Assembly (NCBI RefSeq): GCF_003590775.1
Contig: NZ_QYUM01000003.1
Coordinates: 188,501 to 252,500, forward strand
Length of the DNA: 64,000 bases
Origin: Sphingomonas cavernae
Lineage (GTDB): Bacteria; Pseudomonadota; Alphaproteobacteria; Sphingomonadales; Sphingomonadaceae
Direction: 5' to 3'
Shown here: positions 57,186 to 64,000 of the stretch, one piece after another
Layout of the letters: every line of letters starts with the position of its first letter
Position numbering within the stretch: position 1 is the first letter of the stretch
The notes under the pieces: generated by a model
What the model saw: the letters and a program-made list of their open reading frames with translations, nothing else
Told to the model about the DNA's origin: nothing
The model's database searches: none
Made by a program: the position numbers and the translations under genes

Positions 57186-57521
57186 ATGCAGAAGGCGATC
57201 AGACGAACACCGACCTCCCCTGCTTTCGAGGTCACTAGTAAACGCCGCAAAGGCTTCCCCAGCGAGACGCGCGTGAAGCGCGGCCTCCACTTCGTCCGTG
57301 GCGGCGAGGTGGAACTGGTCGAGAAGCTGGGCCGGAAGGACCCGTGCCCCTGCGGCTCAGGGCAGAGATTTCAAGAATTGCTGCATGGAATCGGGCCGTT
57401 CACGCCGCGCATCCGGTATAGCGCGGGGCGCAGGAGAACGAGCCGAGCGGAACTAATGCATTATCACGACAATTCTGTCGCCGTACTTGACGCCTATTCA
57501 GTCTGCGCTGTTACTCACTGA
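57186..57521 (+). CDS. SEC-C motif protein, copy 2
   Basis: A 111-residue frame from ATG 57186: [20 protein letters not shown], then [19 protein letters not shown]. Only CPC of the zinc motif is intact; the usual CC pair is replaced by LL. It is open where copy 1 is shifted because its upstream sequence differs. The last part ([12 protein letters not shown] onward) is not family-like and overlaps the convergent gene by 24 bp. It may be an expressed small protein or a fragment. Confidence 0.5.
   Translation: MQKAIRRTPTSPAFEVTSKRRKGFPSETRVKRGLHFVRGGEVELVEKLGRKDPCPCGSGQRFQELLHGIGPFTPRIRYSAGRRRTSRAELMHYHDNSVAVLDAYSVCAVTH
57210..57398 (+). repeat. 189-bp direct repeat, copy 2 (partner 54656-54844)
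   Basis: See the partner entry: same strand, ungapped, about a dozen substitutions. Confidence 0.85.
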
Positions 57522-58205
57522 ATTTTTTGTATGCTGCATTGGCGGTTTTCCTGCCGAGGATAGTTTATGCTGGAGCGCGCTTCGTTTTTCTGCAGCCCTC
57601 GCTGGTCGCACGTAGTAGTGATCAAAAAGATCCTGAATGATCTCTAAGCACCACTCAGCTTCACTCTCCTCCACATCAACGATTTGGAGTGTGGTTTTGT
57701 CCGTTAGAGGATGCGCTGAGAAATTTCCGAAGTTTCTTACCGCGTCAAAATTATCTCTGATCGAGCTTGGAAGCGACTTTGATGCATCACGTTCATCAAT
57801 TGCCGCTTTGATCTGATCGACCAAATTTTTTGAGTTATATCCTTGAGACGCAAGGATATGTTGCAAGCAACGTCTAGAAAGCGCTGCGGATGCCTTCGCG
57901 CTTATAGGAAGAACAAGATTTGCTTCCGCGTAATCGCCAGCAATAGCTTGAGGTACCTCAGGTGGAGGTGGCGGAAAACGTCCAGCTTGAGGATAGGCTA
58001 AGAAATTTGCAAATACTCCGCTAAGCGCAGTTCCCCTCAAAAATATATGCGCGCCAGCGCAAGCGGAGCAGACAGTCGTATGTACTTGAAAGTGCTCAGC
58101 AATCAAATTGCCAGTTGCTGAGGTGCGACGGGGTTCCTGATGAAAGGAGATTGGAGCGCTGAATGAAATTGCATGAAAGTCTGTAAGGCAGTGGCTACAT
58201 TTCAT
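57498..58205 (-). CDS. DUF4145 domain protein
   Basis: A 235-residue protein. N-terminus [20 protein letters not shown] with CxxC and a second CSACAG pair looks like a zinc ribbon. The C-terminal half is DUF4145: [44 protein letters not shown] and [23 protein letters not shown]4145 occurs in restriction-modification and defence loci. The gene is clearly poorer in G+C than its neighbours, a sign of transfer. ATG 58205 is 8 bp from nrdB. Confidence 0.82.
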   Translation of the reverse strand: MKCSHCLTDFHAISFSAPISFHQEPRRTSATGNLIAEHFQVHTTVCSACAGAHIFLRGTALSGVFANFLAYPQAGRFPPPPPEVPQAIAGDYAEANLVLPISAKASAALSRRCLQHILASQGYNSKNLVDQIKAAIDERDASKSLPSSIRDNFDAVRNFGNFSAHPLTDKTTLQIVDVEESEAEWCLEIIQDLFDHYYVRPARAAEKRSALQHKLSSAGKPPMQHTKNSVSNSAD

Positions 58206-58212
58206 TAGGTTG

Positions 58213-59265
58213 TTACTCCGCCGCCACCCCGGCCTTCGAGAACATATCCTCGCCCTCGCCGGCATCGGCGTCGACGTCATTCGCCTTAGCCTTCTTGCGG
58301 CGGTCGAAGCTGTCCCAGACCTCGTTCCAGTTGCCGCGCGTCGCGGCCTTGGAATATTCGGTGGCGCGCGTTTCGAAGAAGTTGGCGTGCTCGACGCCGT
58401 TGAGGAGCGGGGCGAGCCAGGGGAGGGGGTGGTCGTCGATCATGAACATCGGCTTCAGGCCCAACTGGCCGAGGCGCCAGTCGGCGATGTAGCGGATATA
58501 CTTCTTGATCTCCTTGGGCGTCATGCCGGGGACGGGGCCCTGCTCGAAGGCGAGGTCGATGAACGCGTCCTCGAGCCCGACGGTGGTGTGGCAGACGTCG
58601 CGAATGTCGCTCTTGACCGCGGCGGTCAGGCAGTCGCGCTCCTTGCAGAAGGCGTGGAACAGGCGCGTGATGCCCTCGCAATGCAGGCTCTCGTCGCGGA
58701 CGCTCCACGAGACGATCTGGCCCATGCCCTTCATCTTGTTGAAGCGCGGGAAGTTCATCAGCATCGCAAAGCTCGCGAAGAGCTGAAGCCCCTCGGTGAA
58801 GCCGCCGAACATGGCGAGCGTGCGCGCGATATCCTCGTCGCTGTCGACCCCGAAGGTGGCGAGATAGTCGTGCTTGTCCTTCATCTCCTTATACTGGAGG
58901 AACATGCCGTATTCGCTCTCGGGCATCCCGATCGTGTCGAGCAGGTGGCTGTACGCCGCGATGTGCACCGTCTCCATGTTGGAGAAGGCGGTGAGCATCA
59001 TCTTGATCTCGGTCGGCTTGAACACGCGGCCATATTTGTCGTGGTAGCAATCCTGCACCTCGACATCGGCCTGGGTGAAGAAGCGGAAGATCTGCGTGAG
59101 CAGGTTGCGCTCATGATCGGTGAGCTTCTGCGCCCAGTCGCGGCAATCCTCGCCCAGCGGCACCTCCTCGGGCATCCAGTGGATCTGCTGCTGACGCTTC
59201 CAGAATTCGAATGCCCAGGGATATTCGAAGGGCTTGTACTGTTTGGAAGCTTGGAGGAGGGGCAT
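58213..59265 (-). CDS. nrdB: Ribonucleoside-diphosphate reductase beta subunit (NrdB)
   Basis: A 350-residue radical-generating subunit of class I ribonucleotide reductase. Di-iron and Tyr radical elements are visible: NMETVHIAAYSHLL (ExxH plus the Tyr four residues on) and SVRDESLHCEGITRLF (ExxH). No ATP cone is present. The start PLLQASKQYKPFEYPWAFEF is typical. It is separated from nrdA by two small membrane genes. Confidence 0.95.
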   Translation of the reverse strand: MPLLQASKQYKPFEYPWAFEFWKRQQQIHWMPEEVPLGEDCRDWAQKLTDHERNLLTQIFRFFTQADVEVQDCYHDKYGRVFKPTEIKMMLTAFSNMETVHIAAYSHLLDTIGMPESEYGMFLQYKEMKDKHDYLATFGVDSDEDIARTLAMFGGFTEGLQLFASFAMLMNFPRFNKMKGMGQIVSWSVRDESLHCEGITRLFHAFCKERDCLTAAVKSDIRDVCHTTVGLEDAFIDLAFEQGPVPGMTPKEIKKYIRYIADWRLGQLGLKPMFMIDDHPLPWLAPLLNGVEHANFFETRATEYSKAATRGNWNEVWDSFDRRKKAKANDVDADAGEGEDMFSKAGVAAE

Positions 59266-59281
59266 GGAGCTTGTCCTTGGC

Positions 59282-59515
59282 TCAAGAATTGGCAGTGATT
59301 TGGAAGAAGATGAAGAGCGAGATGGCGAGGGCCGCGATCCCGGTCAGTCGATAGTATAGGAATGTCTGTCGTCCCGGCTCGGCAGGGCGCGCGACAAAAA
59401 GACGCCGATAAATCCATAGCTGGTGGGCGGCGAAGCGTTGAGGAGCGATGGTGAGCCAGAGGCCCTGCCCAAGCATCAGCAGGAAGACCGCATAATGAAG
59501 GGGCGTGACGCTCAT
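59282..59515 (-). CDS. Small membrane protein between nrdA and nrdB
   Basis: A 77-residue protein with two hydrophobic segments (YAVFLLMLGQGLWLTIAP and YRLTGIAALAISLFIFFQIT). Its ATG overlaps the lipoprotein stop by 4 bp and its stop is 16 bp before nrdB, so it is part of the nrd operon. Function unknown. Confidence 0.65.
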   Translation of the reverse strand: MSVTPLHYAVFLLMLGQGLWLTIAPQRFAAHQLWIYRRLFVARPAEPGRQTFLYYRLTGIAALAISLFIFFQITANS

Positions 59516-59823
59516 CGCCGTATCCTCACCACGCGGTCGCGATAGACGATGCGCGTGCTGCGTGCGCCGACGCCGATGAAGACGATGCCAACGAAATAGC
59601 CGAAATCGTACCAGCCGCCGTTGTTGGGCACCGCATAGACCGCAACATTGTCGAGGAAGAGCGAGAGCACCCACGCCACCGGGAAGATGAAGCCGTGCCA
59701 CACGCCCCAGAGGAAGCCGGGAGCGTCGGACGCGATCCCGCTCTTCGCCTGTTGCGCGCAGGCGGCAAGCGCAATTAGCGCCCCCAGAGGCAGGAGGCGC
59801 AGGCTTACTGGCAAGCCAAACAC
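59512..59823 (-). CDS. Small membrane/lipoprotein between nrdA and nrdB
   Basis: A 103-residue protein with a lipobox-like signal (RLLPLGALIALAAC) and one or two hydrophobic stretches (GVWHGFIFPVAWVLSLFL, FGYFVGIVFIGVG). Its start lies inside nrdA's end (59805-59823 overlap). It resembles small membrane proteins with YDFGYFVG that are found widely with no function assigned. Confidence 0.65.
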   Translation of the reverse strand: MFGLPVSLRLLPLGALIALAACAQQAKSGIASDAPGFLWGVWHGFIFPVAWVLSLFLDNVAVYAVPNNGGWYDFGYFVGIVFIGVGARSTRIVYRDRVVRIRR

Positions 59824-61748
59824 TCGTCATAATCCTTCACCTCGACCTCGATCTGCTTGAGGTCGATGGTGTTGTCCGCCTCGACGCCGCCCGCGAAGCC
59901 CGCGCGCTGGACCGACTTGGAGCGGAGATAATAGAGCGACTTGATGCCGAGCTCCCATGCGCGGAAGTGGAGCATCAGCAGGTCCCATTTCTCGACGTCC
60001 GCGGGGATGAAGAGATTGAGGCTGGTCGCCTGGTCGATATAGGGCGTACGGTCCGCGGCGAGCTCGATCAGCCAGCGCTGGTCGATCTCGAAGCTGGTCT
60101 TGAACGTGTCCTTTTCCTCCTGGCTGAGGAAATCGAGATGCTGGACCGAGCCGCCCTGTTCGAGGATCGTGCTCCACACGCCTTCGCTGTTCTTCGACTT
60201 TTCGATCAGCAGCTTTTCCAGATAGGGGTTCTTGATCGAGAAGCTGCCCGAGAGCGTCTTGTGCGTATAGATGTTCGCGGGGATCGGCTCGATGCACGCG
60301 CTGGTGCCGCCGCAGATGATCGAGATCGACGCGGTGGGCGCGATCGCCATCTTGCACGAAAAGCGCTCCATCACGCCCATGTCGGCCGCGTCGGGGCAGG
60401 GGCCGCGTTCCTTGGCGAGCATCATCGAGGCCTCGGAGGCACGCGACGAGATGTGCTTGAACATCTTGAGGTTCCAGCTCTTGGCCATCGCGCCCTCAAA
60501 GGGCAGGCCGCGCGCCTGGAGGAAGCTGTGGAAGCCCATCACACCAAGACCGACCGAACGCTCGCGCTCGGCCGAATATTTGGCGCGTGCCATCTCGTCG
60601 GGTGCGCGGGCGATATAGTCCGAGAGGACGTTGTCGAGGAAACGCATGACGTCCTCGATGAACTGTTTGTCGCCGTTCCACTCGTCCCACGTCTCGAGGT
60701 TGAGGCTGGAGAGGCAGCAGACCGCGGTGCGGTCCTTGCCGAGATGGTCGCGGCCCGTGGGGAGCGTGATTTCGGAGCAGAGGTTCGAGGTCGAGACCTT
60801 GAGGCCGAGATCGCGGTGATGCTTGGGCATCATGCGGTTCACGGTGTCGGAGAAGACGATATAGGGCTCGCCCGTGGCGAGGCGCGTCTCGACGAGCTTC
60901 TGGAAGAGCGCGCGCGCGTCGACCTTGCCACGCTCGCTGCCGTCCTTGGGGCTGCGGAGCGTCCATTCGGCGCCGTCGCGCACCGCCTCCATGAAGGCGT
61001 CGGTGAGGAGGACGCCGTGGTGGAGGTTCAAAGCCTTGCGGTTGAAATCGCCCGAAGGCTTGCGGATCTCGAGGAATTCCTCGATCTCGGGATGCGAGAC
61101 GTCGAGATAGCAGGCGGCCGAACCGCGGCGCAGGCTCCCTTGCGAGATCGCGAGCGTGAGGCTGTCCATCACGCGGACGAAGGGGATGATGCCCGAGGTC
61201 TTGCCGTTGAGGCCGACGGGCTCGCCAATGCCGCGCACGCTGCCCCAATAGGTGCCGATGCCGCCGCCGCGGCTGGCGAGCCAGACATTTTCGTTCCACG
61301 TGTCGACGATGCCGTTGAGGCTGTCATCGACCGAGTTCAGATAGCACGAAATGGGCAGGCCGCGGCCGGTGCCGCCGTTCGAGAGAACGGGCGTGGCGGG
61401 CATGAACCACAGCTTCGAGATATAGTCATAGACGCGCTGCGCATGCGCCGCATCGTCGGCATAGGCAGAAGCCACGCGGACAAAGAGGTCCTGATAGCTT
61501 TCGCCGGGGAGGAGATAGCGGTCCTTCAGCGTTTCCTTGCCGAAATCGGTGAGGAGGTCGTCACGCGAGTGATCGACGTCGAGCGCATAGGGCTGCGGCG
61601 CGATGCTTTTCGAATCAAGGTGTTCAACCTTGGACTCGGTCTTGGTGGCGACCCCCTCGGCCTTGCTCGGGACAGGCTTTTCGGGCGCTTCTGTAACGGT
61701 GGCTGACACGTCGCTGTTGCTCGCTTCCTGAGTCTCTCTGAAGTCCAT
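59805..61748 (-). CDS. nrdA: Ribonucleoside-diphosphate reductase alpha subunit (NrdA)
   Basis: A 647-residue catalytic subunit reducing NDPs to dNDPs. Active-site region: STSNLCSEITLPTG; substrate loop: PATPVLSNGGTGRGLPISCY; C-terminal redox tail CLACQ. There is no N-terminal ATP cone (nor in NrdB), so the overall dATP-inhibition site appears missing. Residues 20-45 (PVPSKAEGVATKTE) look like an inserted repeat-derived stretch. It heads the operon nrdA, two small genes, nrdB. Confidence 0.95.
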   Translation of the reverse strand: MDFRETQEASNSDVSATVTEAPEKPVPSKAEGVATKTESKVEHLDSKSIAPQPYALDVDHSRDDLLTDFGKETLKDRYLLPGESYQDLFVRVASAYADDAAHAQRVYDYISKLWFMPATPVLSNGGTGRGLPISCYLNSVDDSLNGIVDTWNENVWLASRGGGIGTYWGSVRGIGEPVGLNGKTSGIIPFVRVMDSLTLAISQGSLRRGSAACYLDVSHPEIEEFLEIRKPSGDFNRKALNLHHGVLLTDAFMEAVRDGAEWTLRSPKDGSERGKVDARALFQKLVETRLATGEPYIVFSDTVNRMMPKHHRDLGLKVSTSNLCSEITLPTGRDHLGKDRTAVCCLSSLNLETWDEWNGDKQFIEDVMRFLDNVLSDYIARAPDEMARAKYSAERERSVGLGVMGFHSFLQARGLPFEGAMAKSWNLKMFKHISSRASEASMMLAKERGPCPDAADMGVMERFSCKMAIAPTASISIICGGTSACIEPIPANIYTHKTLSGSFSIKNPYLEKLLIEKSKNSEGVWSTILEQGGSVQHLDFLSQEEKDTFKTSFEIDQRWLIELAADRTPYIDQATSLNLFIPADVEKWDLLMLHFRAWELGIKSLYYLRSKSVQRAGFAGGVEADNTIDLKQIEVEVKDYDECLACQ

Positions 61749-62192
61749 GGTCCGCTTCCCCGTTCTCGATACGTTCGACTCGGAGGGCCAAACCCCCGAC
61801 TAGCATTTTTCGGCGGGCATGGGGCCTGAAATATGGGGCTTATCCCCGATTTCCACAAGGCGCGCAGACCCGTTCGCGAAACATGTCGCGTTAACGATCT
61901 ACCAGCGCTTGCGTTTGGCCCCCTGCCTCAACACCATCTATAGTGCCTCATCGGGCGGACGATGCAAGACGGTAAATGACGGTTCAGAGACTCGGTTCGT
62001 CGCTGAAATGACTCGGTTCGCGGTTACGCCATGGAGCGACGCATGGACTTCCCTTGGCTCCGCAAAAGGCAAGGGAACATCAGGGGAACGAAAAAAAATT
62101 CAGACAGTTAGAGGGCAGTCGCGGAAAGCCGCGGGCTTGCGGAACCGGTCCAGCCGCCAGCGATTTAATCGGGGACGAACATGGAGGCCAGC
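61749..62192. other. Intergenic region between nrdA and the SDR gene
   Basis: About 440 bp separating divergent genes, so both promoters should lie here. I looked for NrdR boxes and saw no clear match. No supported ORF. Confidence 0.5.
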
Positions 62193-62948
62193 ATGACCAG
62201 CCTATCCGATGCACACACCGCCCAGCCCGACCTGAAGGGCCGTCGCGGCGTGGTCACGGGCGGGACGACGGGGATCGGACGTGCGATCGCGGTGCTGCTT
62301 GCATCCTATGGCGTGAAGATATTCGTCTGCGGGCGCGAGCCCGCGCATCTGGACGACGCGCTCGCCCGCATTCGCGAGGTCGGCGAGGGGGACGGGATCA
62401 ATGTCGATCTGGCAAAGCGCAAGGACGTTGACGCCTTTTACGACGCAGCCGAGCAATATCTGGGCGGGATCGACATTGCCGTGATCAATGCCGCGATTCC
62501 CGCCGATGCGCTGATGGATGTCGACGAGCCCGAGCTGCGATACCAGATCGCGACCGATTTCACTGCCTATCTGACGACGACACAGGCGGCAGCGGAACGC
62601 ATGAAAGCCGGGAGCGACATCGTGCTGATAGGATCGATGTCGGCGGTTTCGCGCAGGCCGGGATCCTCGGTCTATGTTGCTGCCAAATCGGGGATTCAGG
62701 GCTTTGCCAAATCGCTGCGCGAGGAACTTGCCGAACAGGACATCAAGGTCGGACTGATCGAGCCGGGCTTTACCGGCGCGGATTTCCAGTATCCCGACTT
62801 TCCGCCTGAAAGGCAGCGCGCGTGCATCGAGGAAGACCGCATGCTCCGCGCCGAGGACATCGCGGTTGCAGCGCATTTCATGCTTACCCAGCCGCGGCGG
62901 ACTGCGGTGTCGCTGATGCGCGTCGAGACAAGGCTGGAACACCCATGA
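62193..62948 (+). CDS. SDR family oxidoreductase
   Basis: A 251-residue short-chain dehydrogenase. Nucleotide motif VVTGGTTGIGRAIAVLLASY, the NAA equivalent in VINAAIPADAL, catalytic Ser in IGSMSAVS, and YVAAK. RBS ggagg ends 5 bases before ATG 62193; ATG 62181 is another candidate. Its stop overlaps the glycosidase gene start (ATGA), suggesting it acts with that enzyme on a sugar substrate. Inferred, not shown. Confidence 0.88.
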   Translation: MTSLSDAHTAQPDLKGRRGVVTGGTTGIGRAIAVLLASYGVKIFVCGREPAHLDDALARIREVGEGDGINVDLAKRKDVDAFYDAAEQYLGGIDIAVINAAIPADALMDVDEPELRYQIATDFTAYLTTTQAAAERMKAGSDIVLIGSMSAVSRRPGSSVYVAAKSGIQGFAKSLREELAEQDIKVGLIEPGFTGADFQYPDFPPERQRACIEEDRMLRAEDIAVAAHFMLTQPRRTAVSLMRVETRLEHP

Positions 62949-64000
62949 GCCGCTTCGCCGTCGACCAACTCGTCTTCGTGCCCGACGATGTCGATCTTTC
63001 GCGCTCGCCGCTCGCTGGGCAGCTCGATGCCGAAAGTTTTGTGCTCGGGGCCTTCAATCCGGGGTTCACGCGGCTCGACAACGGCAATTTGCTGATGATG
63101 GTACGGATCGCCGAAGCGCTCAGGGAACCGATCGCAAACGGCCATGTCCACGCGGTTCGCTGGGAGGCGGAGGGCGGACGAAATGGCGGACGCTATGTGC
63201 GCGACGCCTGGCCGATCGAGCTTGCGAACACCGCCGATCCGCGCAAGTTTGATGTGCCGGGCGGCGGCTGGCGGGTGATGGCGCTCACCTCCTTATCCTG
63301 GCTGCTGCCAGTCGAGCTGTCCGCCGACGGCCTTTCGGTGGTGGCGGTGCATTATGATCGGGCGATCGCGCCAAGCGCACCCTATCAATGCTATGGCATC
63401 GAGGACGCGCGGATCAGCAAGGTGGGCGACCGCTGGCTGATGACGACATGCACGGTCAGCTCCGAGCGTCACGCAACCACGCTCTACAGCTCTGGTGACG
63501 CGATTGACTGGCGATGCGAGGGCATTGTGCTCGACCATCAGAACAAGGACATGCTGATCTTCGAGGGGCTGATCGACGGGCATTACTGGGCGCAGACGCG
63601 GCCGCTGGGCGACCTTTACTTCGCCTATCCGCCGGGCAGCGAGTGGCGCCCAGGGCCCTCGATCAATCTCGCACGCTCGCCCGACGCGCTTCACTGGAAA
63701 CCCTGCGACCGCCCGGGAATCCGGCCGCACACCGGAACTGTTGCAACCGCGCGGATCGGGGGCGGCGCGCCGCCCGTGCTGACCGACAAGGGCTGGCTGA
63801 CGATGTGGCACGGGGTTGAGCCCAAGGAGATCGTCGGCATCTACCGCACCTATTGGTCGCTGCTCGATCGCGACGACCCGAGCCGCATCATCGCGACCGG
63901 AGAGACGCCGCTGCTCGAACCCGAATCCGAACTGACGCGGCCGATCGAGCACCAGCTCTATCTGCGTGACGTGGTCTTCACGACGGGGATCGTCGATGCG
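62945..64000 (+). CDS. GH130-like glycosidase/phosphorylase, 3' end cut by window
   Basis: A frame open from ATG 62945 to the window end (352 codons). GH130 features: FNPGFTRLDNGNLLMMVRIA, YQCYGIEDARISKVGDRWLM and LTDKGWLTMWHGVE, the blades of a five-bladed propeller. GH130 enzymes phosphorolyse or hydrolyse beta-mannosides. The start overlaps the SDR stop by 4 bp, so the two are translationally coupled. No stop is seen before 64000. Confidence 0.8.
   Translation, partial: MSRFAVDQLVFVPDDVDLSRSPLAGQLDAESFVLGAFNPGFTRLDNGNLLMMVRIAEALREPIANGHVHAVRWEAEGGRNGGRYVRDAWPIELANTADPRKFDVPGGGWRVMALTSLSWLLPVELSADGLSVVAVHYDRAIAPSAPYQCYGIEDARISKVGDRWLMTTCTVSSERHATTLYSSGDAIDWRCEGIVLDHQNKDMLIFEGLIDGHYWAQTRPLGDLYFAYPPGSEWRPGPSINLARSPDALHWKPCDRPGIRPHTGTVATARIGGGAPPVLTDKGWLTMWHGVEPKEIVGIYRTYWSLLDRDDPSRIIATGETPLLEPESELTRPIEHQLYLRDVVFTTGIVDA

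Noticed and set aside
59967-61706. 579-codon plus-strand frame opposite nrdA
   Set aside because: Antisense shadow of nrdA with no domain.
61749-62192. NrdR box upstream of nrdA
   Set aside because: No convincing match to the paired-box consensus was seen by eye.
1-64000. CRISPR arrays or complete insertion sequences
   Set aside because: No regularly spaced direct repeats and no transposase or resolvase frames were seen.

Overview
The window comes from a high-GC alphaproteobacterium, most likely a sphingomonad (Sphingomonas/Sphingopyxis group). Clues are the hom-glpX-recJ-tRNA-Glu order, a class I ribonucleotide reductase without an ATP cone, dispersed palindromic repeats of the kind seen in these genomes, and a Tn4371-like Trb conjugation cluster. 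This placement is inferred from gene content alone, without a database search.

Positions 1 to about 31,000 are the right-hand part of an integrative and conjugative element (ICE). It holds a lytic transglycosylase (cut by the window edge), a small conserved protein, a candidate oriT with an IncP-type nic core, a VirD2-like relaxase, and then cargo. Transfer functions resume with traG, a CopG-type regulator and trbBCDEJLFGI, joined mostly by 1-8 bp overlaps. They are followed by a DUF2274 protein and a small excisionase-like protein. The element stops at the 3' end of a tRNA-Glu gene (31002-31076, minus strand), which probably provides the attachment site. No integrase is visible, so it should lie beyond the left edge.

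The cargo is the most interesting part. First comes an abiE toxin-antitoxin locus: abiEi is intact behind two tandem palindromic operators, and abiEii is broken by two single-base deletions. Then, from 5717 to 18398, comes a continuous same-strand block. It encodes a sigma-70-like protein, a small partner protein, and an ImmA/IrrE metallopeptidase fused to a UvrD helicase and an AddB-like Fe-S nuclease domain whose catalytic residues look degraded. Next is a complete bacterial ubiquitin-like conjugation operon (three-domain ubiquitin-like protein ending in Gly, E2-like protein without a catalytic Cys, JAB-E1 fusion, DUF6527/BubE-type protein). The block ends with an SbcCD/YhaO-YhaN-like nuclease-ATPase pair. 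I read it as a candidate composite anti-phage or DNA-damage-response island in which damage sensing could trigger proteolysis, sigma release and protein conjugation. That connection is a hypothesis.

From 31,000 onward the window is chromosomal: recJ, two DUF1254/DUF1214 proteins, a CadC-like regulator, a GNAT acetyltransferase, glpX, hom, a DUF3597 protein, several small or unrecognised proteins, rarD, lipoproteins, a secreted lectin-like-fold protein, a cytochrome P450 with a TetR-type operator, two related Arg/Asp-rich secreted proteins, two PilZ proteins, a DUF4893 lipoprotein, a membrane protein, a DUF2171-like protein, a GFA-family protein and an EF-hand protein. An accessory patch at about 54.6-58.2 kb carries a duplicated SEC-C fragment, a YjhX-type protein, unknown ORFs and an AT-richer DUF4145 protein. 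The window ends with nrdB, two small membrane proteins, nrdA, and an SDR dehydrogenase coupled to a GH130-like glycosidase/phosphorylase cut by the right edge.
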